A stretch of 64,000 bases of DNA. Source: Variovorax gossypii (GTDB lineage Bacteria > Pseudomonadota > Gammaproteobacteria > Burkholderiales > Burkholderiaceae_C). Numbering within the stretch: position 1 is the stretch's first letter; each line of letters begins with the position of its first letter. The stretch lies in assembly GCF_003965815.1 (NCBI RefSeq), contig NZ_RXOE01000011.1:1-64000 (forward strand), written 5' to 3'. Both the position numbers and the translations under genes were made by a program. Below the pieces are notes generated by a model. It worked only from the letters and a program-made list of their open reading frames with translations, was not told where the DNA came from and ran no database searches. Shown piece after piece: positions 43,930 through 52,417 of this stretch.

Positions 43930-46900
43930 ATGGCAGGCAAAAACTCGCTCCATCCGATCCCTCACCCGGCGAAGAAACCCTTCGTCGGCAACCTGCTGTC
44001 GATCGGGTCCGACTCTCCCGTGCTCGACATGTGGAAGATCGCGCAGGACCTCGGCGGCATCTACTGGCTGGACATGCCGGGCATGCCGGTGATCGTGGTG
44101 TCATCGCCCGCGCTGGTCGACGAGCTCTGCGAGGAAGAGCGCTTCGACAAGAGCACGCGCGGCGCGCTGCGCCGGCTGCGCGCCGCGTCGCACGGCCTCT
44201 TCACCTCCGACACGCACGAGGAAACCTGGTCGAAGCCGCACAACATCCTGCTGGCCAACTTCAGCCAGCGCGCGATGCAGGCCTACCACCCGATGATGCT
44301 GGACATCGCCGGGCAACTGGTCACCAAGTGGGAACGCCTGAACTTCGACGAAGAGGTGGACGTGGTGCGCGACATGACCGCGCTCACGCTCGACACCATC
44401 GGCCTCTGCGGCTTCGGCTACCGCTTCAACTCGTTCTACCGCGAGGGCTTCCATCCCTTCGTCGATGCGATGGTGCGCACGCTGGAGACTGTGCAGAACC
44501 GCCGCGGCCTGCCGCTCGAAGAGCTGATGCTGAAGAAGGAACTCGCGCAGCAGCGCAAGGACATCCGCTACATGCACAAGATGGTGGAGGACATCATCGA
44601 GGAGCGGCGCGCGAGCGGAGCCGACATCGCCACCAAGCCCGACCTGCTGAGCTACATGATCGCGGGCGTGGACAAGAAGAGCGGCGAGAAGCTCACCGAC
44701 AAGATGATCCGCGACGAGTGCATCGAATTCCTCATCGCGGGACACGAAACCACCAGCGGCCTGCTTTCCTTCGCCATCTACTTCCTGCTGAACAACCCCG
44801 ACGCCATGGCCAAGGCGCAGGCCGAGGTCGACAACGTGTTCGGCCCCGACACCACGCAGAAGCCCACCTACGCGCAGGTCAACCGCCTGCAGTACGTGAT
44901 GCAGGTGCTGAAGGAGTCGCTGCGCCTGTACCCGACCGCGCCCGCGATCTCGATGCGCGCCAAGGAAGAAACGAAGATCGGCGGCCAGTACACGATCAAG
45001 AAGAACAACATGGTCATCATGCACGCGCTGGCGCTGCATCGCGACAAGGGCATCTGGGGCGAGGACGCCGACCAGTTCAACCCCGACCACTTCAGCCGCG
45101 AGGCCGAGCGCGAGCGGCCGGTGAACGCCTTCAAGCCCTTCGGCAACGGGCAGCGCGCCTGCATCGGGCGCCAGTTCGCGCTGCAGGAAGCGGTGCTCAC
45201 GCTGGGCATGATCCTGCAGCGCTTCAACCTGGTGGACCACACGGGCTACAAGCTGAAGATCAAGGAAGCGCTGACGATCAAGCCCGAGAACTTCAGGATC
45301 AAGGCGCTGCTGCGCGACCCGGCCACGCGCCCGCGCGGCAACATGACCGACGCGGCCGCCGCCCCGGTGCAGCCCGTACAGGCTGCCGCGCGCAAACCGC
45401 AGGCGGCGCGCCATGGCACCTCGCTGCTGGTGCTGCAGGGCTCGAACCTCGGCACGGCCGAGGACCTCGCACGCCAGCTGGCAGAGGCCGGCGAGATGCG
45501 CGGCTTCTCCACGCAGCTGGCCTCGCTCGACGACTATGCCGAGCGGCTGCCGGCCAGCGGCGCGGTCGCCATCGTCTGCGCTTCGTACAACGGCGCGGCA
45601 CCCGACAACGCAGCCGAGTTCCACCGCTGGCTCGACAAGGCCGACGACTCGCTCAACGGCGTGCGCTTCAGCGTCTTCGGCTGCGGCAACACCGACTGGG
45701 CCTCCACCTACCAGGCCGTGCCGCGCCGCATCGACGAGCGGCTGGAAGCGCTGGGCGCCGCGCGCGTTCACTCGCGCGGCGAGGGCGATGCGCGCGAGGA
45801 CATGGACGGCGCCTTCCAGGACTGGAGCGACGCGCTCTGGCCCGAGCTGGCAAAGGCCTTCGACATCAAGACCGGCGCCGACACGCCCGCGCAGAGCGAG
45901 CCGCTCTACACGCTGGAAGAACTGCCGCCGCCGCAGAAGAACGCGATCGTCGACGCGCTGGGCGCGGTGGCGCTGCGCGTGATCGAGAACCGCGAGCTGC
46001 AAAGCGGCGGCAGCGACGGCGAAGCCGGCCGCTCGACCCGCCACGTCGAGCTGATGCTGCCCGAGGGCCTGGTCTACCGCGCCGGCGACCACCTGAGCGT
46101 GGTGCCGCGCAACGGCCCCGCGCAGGTCGAGCGCGCGATGAAGCGCTTCGGCTTCGACCGCACCGCCCATGTGCGGCTGCACGCCGCGGCTGGCCGCAAG
46201 GCAGCGCTTCCGGTGGAACAGGTGGTGGCAGTCGACCGCCTGCTGGGCGACTATGTCGAACTGCAGGACGTGGCGACGCGCAAGCAGATCGCGACGCTCG
46301 CGGCATATACCGAGTGCCCGTTCAGCAAGCCCAAGCTCGTGGCGCTGTCGGGCAGCGACGAAGCCTCGCAGGCGAAGTACAAGGCCGAGGTGCTGCACAA
46401 GCGCAAGTCGGTGCTCGACCTGCTGGACGAGTTCCCGGCCTGCCAGGTGCCCTTCGCCGTATTCCTCGAGATGCTCTCGCCGCTCTCGCCGCGCTACTAC
46501 TCGATCTCCTCGTCGCCCACGATGACGCCGGGCCGCTGCAGCGTGACGGTGGGCGTGGTGAACGGACCGGCCAAGTCGGGCATCGGCACCTTCGAGGGCG
46601 TGTGCTCCAACTTCCTGGCGCGCGCGGAAGCCGGCGACACGGTGCACGGCGTGGTGCGCGAGACCACAGCCGAGGGCTTCAGGCTGCCGGAGGACGCGAG
46701 CCGGCCGCTCATCATGGTCGGCCCCGGCACCGGGCTCGCGCCCTTCCGCGGCTTCCTGCAGGAGCGCGCGGCGCAGGTCGAGGCGGGCACCGCGCTCGGC
46801 GAGGCGCTGCTCTTCTTCGGCTGCCGCCATCCGGAGCAGGACTTCATCTACGCGGACGAACTCGAGGCATGGGCGCATCGCGGCCTGATGAAGCTGCACA

Positions 46901-47151
46901 CCGCGTTCTCGCGCGCGGGCGAGCGCAAGGTCTACGTGCAGGACCTGATCCGCGAGCAGGCCGCCCACGTGTGGAAGCTGCTGGAAGCGGGCGCGGTGGT
47001 CTACGTGTGCGGCGACGGCTCGCGCATGGAGCCCGACGTGCGGCGCACGCTTAGCGACCTCGCGCGCGAGCACGGGCACGACAGCACCGCGTGGATGGAC
47101 AGGATGATCGCCGACCAGCGCTACGTGCTGGACGTGTGGGCGGGGAACTGA
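43930..47151 (+). CDS. Self-sufficient cytochrome P450-reductase fusion (CYP102-like)
   Basis: The 1073-residue protein is a P450-FMN-FAD fusion like P450 BM3. The heme domain has the oxygen-binding I helix AGHETTS (270-276), ExxR in KESLRLYP and the heme loop FGNGQRACIG with Cys411 as axial ligand. The FMN domain starts near 497 with QGSNLGTAEDLA, where the usual YGSNTGTAE has Leu for Thr. The FAD/NADPH part has RYYSISSSP, GPGTGLAPFRGFLQER and a C-terminal VWAGN. Such enzymes hydroxylate fatty acids at sub-terminal positions with NADPH. The location after a fatty-acid-type module fits, but whether it shares regulation is unknown. Confidence 0.92.
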   Translation: MAGKNSLHPIPHPAKKPFVGNLLSIGSDSPVLDMWKIAQDLGGIYWLDMPGMPVIVVSSPALVDELCEEERFDKSTRGALRRLRAASHGLFTSDTHEETWSKPHNILLANFSQRAMQAYHPMMLDIAGQLVTKWERLNFDEEVDVVRDMTALTLDTIGLCGFGYRFNSFYREGFHPFVDAMVRTLETVQNRRGLPLEELMLKKELAQQRKDIRYMHKMVEDIIEERRASGADIATKPDLLSYMIAGVDKKSGEKLTDKMIRDECIEFLIAGHETTSGLLSFAIYFLLNNPDAMAKAQAEVDNVFGPDTTQKPTYAQVNRLQYVMQVLKESLRLYPTAPAISMRAKEETKIGGQYTIKKNNMVIMHALALHRDKGIWGEDADQFNPDHFSREAERERPVNAFKPFGNGQRACIGRQFALQEAVLTLGMILQRFNLVDHTGYKLKIKEALTIKPENFRIKALLRDPATRPRGNMTDAAAAPVQPVQAAARKPQAARHGTSLLVLQGSNLGTAEDLARQLAEAGEMRGFSTQLASLDDYAERLPASGAVAIVCASYNGAAPDNAAEFHRWLDKADDSLNGVRFSVFGCGNTDWASTYQAVPRRIDERLEALGAARVHSRGEGDAREDMDGAFQDWSDALWPELAKAFDIKTGADTPAQSEPLYTLEELPPPQKNAIVDALGAVALRVIENRELQSGGSDGEAGRSTRHVELMLPEGLVYRAGDHLSVVPRNGPAQVERAMKRFGFDRTAHVRLHAAAGRKAALPVEQVVAVDRLLGDYVELQDVATRKQIATLAAYTECPFSKPKLVALSGSDEASQAKYKAEVLHKRKSVLDLLDEFPACQVPFAVFLEMLSPLSPRYYSISSSPTMTPGRCSVTVGVVNGPAKSGIGTFEGVCSNFLARAEAGDTVHGVVRETTAEGFRLPEDASRPLIMVGPGTGLAPFRGFLQERAAQVEAGTALGEALLFFGCRHPEQDFIYADELEAWAHRGLMKLHTAFSRAGERKVYVQDLIREQAAHVWKLLEAGAVVYVCGDGSRMEPDVRRTLSDLAREHGHDSTAWMDRMIADQRYVLDVWAGN

Positions 47152-47176
47152 GGAAGGCCCGAGGGCCTGGCGGCGC

Positions 47177-47821
47177 TCAGGCTTCGAGCGCCGGCTCGCA
47201 GTAGTCCTTCAAGGTGCCGCGCACGCACCAGCCGTCGGGCGTCAGCGCCATCACTTTGTCGGAGAGGCCGTGCGGCCCCGCCCCGACCCTGACACCCGCG
47301 GCGGCACGGCACATACGGCCCAACACTTCGGCGGCCGAGACGGTCTCGCCGCGCTTCTCGAAGCTGGCCCCGCTGTCCATGAAGTAGACGACGTCGCGGC
47401 TCGGCACCACCGCGAGCAGCTCGCCCTCGAATCCCAGCGCAAGCAGCTCCCAAAGGTCCGGCAGCAGCAGCATGCAGGCCTCGAAGCCATCCCCCGCCAC
47501 GAGGGCCCTGTACATGCCGAGATCCCGCGTGACGACATTGGACGCGACGAGCCGCAGCATGTTGTCGATCGCCAGTTCGTACAGCGACTGCGCGTCGAGC
47601 CTCGTTTCCGCCATGCCTTGCGGCGTCAGCGTGATGAACTGCGCGGGCGTGTCGACCGCGAAAGTCACCAGCAGGTCGGAGTCTGCGGCGAAGGGATAGG
47701 CCACCGGCGCATGCGCCTCCCGATCGCCGCCGCGCGCCTCGATCTGGTCGAGCACCGGCCGCATCGACTCCAGGAAGTCGACATGCTTGATGCAGGGGTG
47801 GACAGGCGGCAGGCTGTGCAT
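47177..47821 (-). CDS. DUF1444 (YtpQ)-like protein
   Basis: The 214-residue soluble protein lacks a signal peptide. The pattern DLLVTFAVDTPAQFITLTP, SLYELAIDNMLRLV, FEGELLAVVPSRDVVYFMDS and a closing helical LGRM region resembles YtpQ/DUF1444 proteins. No catalytic residues are apparent. It converges with the P450 gene (25 bp between stops) and is divergent from the next secreted protein gene. Confidence 0.6.
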   Translation of the reverse strand: MHSLPPVHPCIKHVDFLESMRPVLDQIEARGGDREAHAPVAYPFAADSDLLVTFAVDTPAQFITLTPQGMAETRLDAQSLYELAIDNMLRLVASNVVTRDLGMYRALVAGDGFEACMLLLPDLWELLALGFEGELLAVVPSRDVVYFMDSGASFEKRGETVSAAEVLGRMCRAAAGVRVGAGPHGLSDKVMALTPDGWCVRGTLKDYCEPALEA

Positions 47822-48027
47822 GGTGCCGCCATTGTTTTGGGCGGGCCGGGCGCGCCGCAAGTGACAGAAGTCATGGCCTGAAGGTGGATTTGCCTGGCTG
47901 GAGATACGCCGTTCCGCCTACCCCCCGGGGGCCGCATGACTTTCTGCACTGGCCCGCCGCGACGCGGCCGTCAACAATGCGACCGGATGTCACGAGTACA
48001 CCAGCCGACTGGCAAGAGAGGACTTCC

Positions 48028-48561
48028 ATGAGATACCTGCCCCTGCTCGCGGCAATGCTCCTGCTGCCCGCGGCGGCCGTTGCGCAGCCTGCGGCTGCCA
48101 CGCAGGCGGCCGAGGCTTCGCCCACCACGATGGACGAGGACATGACGGTGCTGGCGGAGCGCGCCGTGCGCGTGACCGCGGCGAACGGGGTCACGCTGGA
48201 CTATTCGCCGGAAAGCATCGAGCTCGTCGAGCAGCGACTGGGAAAGCTCCACGATGCCTTCCGGAAGCTGCAGTACGAGCCTTCGGGCAAGCTCGCGTCG
48301 CCTTCGGACTACGAGATCCGGCTCATGTCCCTGACCTACGGCGCGTACATCGCCGAGGTTCTGAAGCGCAAGCATGGCGAAGGCACTTGGTCTTACGAGA
48401 GCAGGCTGTATGCGGGGCAGGAGGTCCCGACATTCCATGTCGGCGCCAACCGCATCGAAATGTGGCCGCAGATCAAGGTGGAAAAGCGGTTGAGGAACGG
48501 ACCGGAGGATAACGTCTGGCACTACTTCCAGCTGACCCTGCAGAAGCTCGGAGCGAAATAG
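48028..48561 (+). CDS. Secreted protein of unknown function
   Basis: The chosen ATG has GAGAGGA upstream and gives 177 residues with a signal peptide (LLAAMLLLPAAAVAQPA). The mature protein contains EQRLGKLHDAFRKL and then LTYGAYIAEVLKRKHGEGTW, VGANRIEMWPQIKVEKRLRNG and VWHYFQLTLQK. The last part recalls DUF3806-like small proteins, but I cannot assign a family with confidence. It converges with the zinc-finger-like gene. Confidence 0.6.
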   Translation: MRYLPLLAAMLLLPAAAVAQPAAATQAAEASPTTMDEDMTVLAERAVRVTAANGVTLDYSPESIELVEQRLGKLHDAFRKLQYEPSGKLASPSDYEIRLMSLTYGAYIAEVLKRKHGEGTWSYESRLYAGQEVPTFHVGANRIEMWPQIKVEKRLRNGPEDNVWHYFQLTLQKLGAK

Positions 48562-48586
48562 CCACCGCAGTTCCTGGTTGCCGGCG

Positions 48587-49471
48587 TCAGATCTGGCGCG
48601 TCTGTCCGACACAACCCAGCCGGCTGCAGGTGCGCACCGTGTGCGGGTTGAACGTCGTCTTGGCTGTCACGATGTTGAGCGCCGCCTTGTGCACGCGGCA
48701 ATAGACCGCGGAGCAATGTCCACAACGGTGCCAGCCCTTGGTCGGCCTCAGCAGGCCCAGCGGGACCGCGTTGCAGATGCAGCACGTCACGGTCACCTCG
48801 TCGAGGACATCCACATGCGCGCGCTTCAACTCACTTACTCCGATCACGGTATCGGGCTGCCCCTCATCCCACATCACGCTGCAGCCATGCCACACGTGCG
48901 TCTGGGGCACGGTCTGCACGATCGTGCGGCGCATGGCTCCGCGGTAGGAAAGATTGATGCCGATGCCCATGTGGTGCCAGCTGTACCACTGGGCCGTCTT
49001 CATGTGCAGCGTGTAGGTGCAGGCGGCAATCGGCAGCACGGACACGGTCATGCCGTTCTTGCGTGCGGCGATGCGCAGCATCGCCTCCTTGAAGGTGTCC
49101 TGGGCCGCCACGTTGCCGCCCGCCGCTGCGACCCAGTTGTTGCGCAGCAGCGTGAAGTCGGCGCCGGAGCCCGGATAGTTCGCATCGACGTTGTTGATTC
49201 CCGCGACGACGGGCGGCTCGACAAGGATGTTCATCGCAATGATGTCCTCCCACACCGACACCGCACTGCCCGGGTCCCGGATGCGGCCGGTGCCCCCTGT
49301 CAGCGCCCAGTTCCAGCACGCGTTGTCGTAGACGTTGCCGGCGCCGGTTCCCGGCACGGGAAAGCCGGAGCGCTGCCTGGGCGTGCCGAGCGGGGCCGCA
49401 ACGGGGCGAGCGTCCATGAGGTTGATGTAGCTGGCAAGCCGCAGGCGTTGATCCTGGCTGAGATTGGCCAT
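48587..49471 (-). CDS. Uncharacterised protein with FYVE/RING-like C-terminal zinc-finger pattern
   Basis: The start MANLSQDQRL has GAGAGA upstream and gives 294 residues without a signal peptide. The C-terminal 70 residues hold paired metal ligands: Cys230/231-x-Cys233, Cys250-x2-Cys253, Cys258-x2-His261 and Cys282-x4-Cys287, the spacing of cross-brace (RING or FYVE) zinc fingers. The N-terminal part has Cys52 in NACWNWAL and His166/His167 in WYSWHHMGIG, which could be a papain-like Cys/His pair; that is speculation. The gene stands alone between a convergent unknown gene and a lipase-like gene. No family is recognised. Confidence 0.7.
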   Translation of the reverse strand: MANLSQDQRLRLASYINLMDARPVAAPLGTPRQRSGFPVPGTGAGNVYDNACWNWALTGGTGRIRDPGSAVSVWEDIIAMNILVEPPVVAGINNVDANYPGSGADFTLLRNNWVAAAGGNVAAQDTFKEAMLRIAARKNGMTVSVLPIAACTYTLHMKTAQWYSWHHMGIGINLSYRGAMRRTIVQTVPQTHVWHGCSVMWDEGQPDTVIGVSELKRAHVDVLDEVTVTCCICNAVPLGLLRPTKGWHRCGHCSAVYCRVHKAALNIVTAKTTFNPHTVRTCSRLGCVGQTRQI

Positions 49472-49599
49472 GTCGTCTCTCGGTTGGGGGCCGGGCGCAC
49501 TGCCTGGCCGTCGGGGCCGATCATGCAAAGCGATGGCTGTTCAAGCCCATCCCATGAAGCGGGTAGGTCGCGCGGCCAGGTGCGAGTCCTCGAAAGCAG

Positions 49600-49621
49600 A
49601 AAGCCGGCAACCGCCGGCTTT
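49600..49621. terminator. Hairpin downstream of the alpha/beta hydrolase gene
   Basis: AAAGCCGGC and GCCGGCTTT flank a short AACC loop; the copy on the minus strand would end with a short T-run. It lies 28 bp past the hydrolase stop codon. Confidence 0.6.
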
Positions 49622-49648
49622 CTGGTTCTTGGTTAGAGCCTCTGCGGC

Positions 49649-50428
49649 TCAGGCGTCCCGATCCGGATCCGGATACACCAGCGGCCCCAGCACCCCGCGG
49701 TTGAACGGCTTCCACTCGCCCTCCGGCTGCGCCAGCCGGTCCGCCACCGCATAGAGCACCGCCGGGTGCGCGCCCAGCCCCAGGTGGCTGGCGATGACTT
49801 CGATGTTCTCCGACTGCGGGCCGGTCTTCTCGATGCTGCAGCGCCATGCGACGACGCCGTCGGTGCGGCTGAAGATGGACGTGGTCGGCACGGGCGGCGT
49901 GGGCTGCACGAACTTCATGCGGCGCGGGTCGTGCGAGCTCTGGCCGCTCACGCCCTCGTAGACGCGCCATGCGTTGGTGGCGCGCGGGCTGCCCGAGAAG
50001 GGGCTGCCCAGCGTGATGACGTTGCGGATCATGTGCGAGTAGGACGAAGCCAGCATCCGCGCGTAGACGCCGCCCAGGCTCCAGCCGATGACGCTGACCT
50101 TCTGGCCGCTGTTGTCGTGCAGCGTCTTCAGCAGCTCGACCATGCCCTGCTCCACGCCCTCGCGCGGGCCGAAGTTGCGGCCCTGGCCCCAGCCGTGGGC
50201 GTCGTAGCCGCGGCTGCAGAGGTATCGGCGCAGCAGCAGCGTGGAGCCGTCGCCCGCCACCAGGCCCGGCAGCACCAGCACCGGGTGCCCGTCGCCGCGC
50301 GGCGTGAGCTGCAGCAGCGGCCACATGGCGAGGCCGGCGCCGGTTTCCCAGAGCGCGCGGGCTTCGGCCAGCAGCAGCAGGCGCGAGGGCGGCGTGACGT
50401 GTTCCTTGGCGTAGGTGGCTGTGGTCAT
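49649..50428 (-). CDS. Alpha/beta hydrolase, lipase/esterase-like
   Basis: The 259-residue protein has AGGAG before the ATG and no signal peptide. The nucleophile elbow is VIGWSLGGVYAR (Ser117), after the beta strand VLVLPGLVAGDG with the oxyanion turn. A later Asp (SRTDGVVAW) and His (ASHLGLGAHP) complete the likely triad. The family includes PGAP1-like and triacylglycerol lipases. It precedes the TetR/phasin cluster on the same strand, so a lipid substrate is plausible. Confidence 0.83.
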   Translation of the reverse strand: MTTATYAKEHVTPPSRLLLLAEARALWETGAGLAMWPLLQLTPRGDGHPVLVLPGLVAGDGSTLLLRRYLCSRGYDAHGWGQGRNFGPREGVEQGMVELLKTLHDNSGQKVSVIGWSLGGVYARMLASSYSHMIRNVITLGSPFSGSPRATNAWRVYEGVSGQSSHDPRRMKFVQPTPPVPTTSIFSRTDGVVAWRCSIEKTGPQSENIEVIASHLGLGAHPAVLYAVADRLAQPEGEWKPFNRGVLGPLVYPDPDRDA

Positions 50429-50514
50429 GATGGATGGCTCCTTTGTGGTTTTTATCTGCTTCAGGACGAACATGAGGCCCGCGGACTCAATGCCCCGTGG
50501 GACGACAGCGGCAT

Positions 50515-51150
50515 TTATCCGAGGTATTTGGCCCTCAGGTAATCAAGGTAAGCCCTCGATTCGCCGGAAACATACGGCGAGACGAGCGTGAGCGTGTAGA
50601 AGGCCGCAAGGCCCGGGTCGGCCTGGGCCAGGGCATCGCGCCCCGGCACCAGCCGCTCGAACGAGAGCCAGCAGGTGGTGGTGAAGACCATCTGCAGCGC
50701 CAGGATGCGGGCCTGCTCCGCGCTGGTCTCGATGACGCCCGAGGCCACGAGGCCCTCGCACAGCGTCTGCGCGGCCAGCAGGTTCTGCGCGGTGAGGGCC
50801 TGGGCGCGCTGGCCCAGCGAGGGGTACTCGCTGGCCAGGAAGGCCATGTCGCGGTAGATGAAGCGGTACTCGTCGATGGCCTCGAAGCGCAGGTGCAGCG
50901 CGAGCCAGAGGTCGTCGATGGCCGCGATGGATGCCGACGAGCCGTTCAGGGCCTCCAGCCGCTGCTCGAAGCGCCTGAACAGCCACTCGACGATGAGCTG
51001 CTTGGCCTTGAAGTGGTAGTGCAGGTTGCCCGGGCTGATGCCCAGTTCGGCGGCGATCTTGTGGGTCGACACGGCCGCGAGGCCTTGCGCGTTGAACAGC
51101 GCGAGGCTGGCCTGCAGGATGCGATCGCGCGTGGTGTTGGAACTGGCCAC
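50515..51150 (-). CDS. TetR/AcrR family regulator near phasin genes
   Basis: The 211-residue protein starts at a GTG. The HTH is RILQASLALFNAQGLAAVST followed by HKIAAELGISPGNLHYHFK. The ligand domain is helical, with no recognised ligand. It starts 30 bp after the phasin-like gene stop, on the same strand, so it may be co-transcribed with it and control the storage-granule genes. Confidence 0.82.
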   Translation of the reverse strand: MASSNTTRDRILQASLALFNAQGLAAVSTHKIAAELGISPGNLHYHFKAKQLIVEWLFRRFEQRLEALNGSSASIAAIDDLWLALHLRFEAIDEYRFIYRDMAFLASEYPSLGQRAQALTAQNLLAAQTLCEGLVASGVIETSAEQARILALQMVFTTTCWLSFERLVPGRDALAQADPGLAAFYTLTLVSPYVSGESRAYLDYLRAKYLG

Positions 51151-51180
51151 AACCGGCTTGGCTTGTCGCTGCGTTGTCGC

Positions 51181-51642
51181 TCAGCGCTGGGCGCGACGGC
51201 CGCGGGAGGCGGCGGTGCCGGTGGTGCCTTCGAGTTGCGCCACGCGCTCGCGCAGTCGGGCGATCTCGTCGCGCAGGGCCTGCACTTCGTCGGCGCCGGG
51301 GATGCCCAGGCGCTGCAGTGCGGTGGCGACGCGCTGGTCGAACACGTCCTCGAACTTGCGGATGCCGAAGCTGTCGAGGCCGAGGCTGGGAACCTTGCCG
51401 TGCCCGATGCCGAGCAGGCCTTCGATCACGTTGGCCTGGCGCTTGGCGACGTCGTTGCGCACGTTGTCCAGCGCCTTGAGGCCGGCGCGCAGCAGGACTT
51501 CGGCCTTGCCGGGCTCGGCGGACTTCTTGCTCGCCGCTGGCGCCGCCTTGCGGGGCGCCGTCTTCCTGGCGGCTGCCGAAGCCTTCTTCGCAGGCGCTGC
51601 CCTCTTCTTCAACTTTGCAGTTTCGTCAGGACGGGTCGCCAT
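51181..51642 (-). CDS. Phasin-like granule protein with N-terminal basic H1-like tail
   Basis: The 153-residue protein has GGAG upstream. Its first 45 residues are Lys/Ala-rich (KKRAAPAKKASAAARKTAPR). The middle part (VLLRAGLKALDNVRNDVAKR) is helical and the end has a heptad coiled coil (ALRDEIARLRERVAQLE). This matches poly(3-hydroxyalkanoate) granule-associated proteins of the PhaF/PhaI type, whose basic tail binds DNA and helps granules partition. The granule type here is not certain. Confidence 0.72.
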   Translation of the reverse strand: MATRPDETAKLKKRAAPAKKASAAARKTAPRKAAPAASKKSAEPGKAEVLLRAGLKALDNVRNDVAKRQANVIEGLLGIGHGKVPSLGLDSFGIRKFEDVFDQRVATALQRLGIPGADEVQALRDEIARLRERVAQLEGTTGTAASRGRRAQR

Positions 51643-51673
51643 GCAGTGCTCCAGATGCCGGAAAAAGGGAAAA

Positions 51674-51691
51674 GGGCGCCAGAAGGCGCCC
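51674..51691 (-). terminator. Terminator after the upstream phasin-like gene
   Basis: GGGCGCC and GGCGCCC pair around AGAA. On the minus strand it is followed by TTTTCCCTTTTT. It lies 7 bp past the stop of the gene at 51698. Confidence 0.7.
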
Positions 51692-51697
51692 CGGGGG

Positions 51698-52255
51698 TCA
51701 GGCCGCCTTGCGGGCAGCAGCGCGGCGAACCGGCTTCTTGGCGGCGGTGGCCTTGGCCTTCACCGTGCGAACCGGCTTGACGGCTTCTTCAGCGCCGACC
51801 ACGCGGGATTCGATCTGCTTGGTGCCGGCGACGACGCGGTCGGCGATCTGCACCGAGACGGTGGCCAGCGGCTGGTTCAGCGCGCCGAGGGCGTTGATCA
51901 CCGAGGTGGCGACCGGCGATTCGACGCGGGCCACGCGGCCGGCGACGGCTTCGATGCCGCTGGTGGTGCCGGCGGCGACGCGGTCCATGACCGAGACGAT
52001 GCGGCCGGTGTCGATATCGACGCGGTTGGCCAGGAAGCCGTTGATCTTCTCCTGCGCACCGATCAGGTTGGCCTTGACCTGCTCGCTCACCAGCGGAATC
52101 TGGCGGCTGCCGAGGAAGTCGCTGTAGCGCGAAGCGGCGCCGCCCAGCAGGCGGTGCACGCCGGCGCGGTAGGCGCCGACCAGGGTCTTGCCCGCGTCGT
52201 TGTACTGGCCGACGACGTGAACGGCTGCGGAAGCGATGGAGGTTTGCGTGGACAT
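51698..52255 (-). CDS. Phasin-like protein with C-terminal basic H1-like tail
   Basis: The 185-residue protein is helical and amphipathic for the first 150 residues (AGKTLVGAYRAGVHRLLGGA, VSEQVKANLIGAQEKINGFL), followed by a basic tail (KAKATAAKKPVRRAAARKAA). Position between the other phasin-like gene and the wax ester synthase suggests a lipid-granule surface protein. It is not a clear match to Phasin_2, so the name is tentative. Confidence 0.6.
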   Translation of the reverse strand: MSTQTSIASAAVHVVGQYNDAGKTLVGAYRAGVHRLLGGAASRYSDFLGSRQIPLVSEQVKANLIGAQEKINGFLANRVDIDTGRIVSVMDRVAAGTTSGIEAVAGRVARVESPVATSVINALGALNQPLATVSVQIADRVVAGTKQIESRVVGAEEAVKPVRTVKAKATAAKKPVRRAAARKAA

Positions 52256-52417
52256 GCTGAAGATTTCCTTGAAGTTGATGGGCTTCGCGAAGGAAACGAG
52301 AGATGAATCAGTCGCGATGGGCCTATCTTCTTCCGCGGGGCCTAGGCCTGGAAAACTAGAACGGTCGGAAAACTAGTCCAACTGCCCCAATTTTCTTCGG
52401 CCGGCCCGGCCTGCCGA

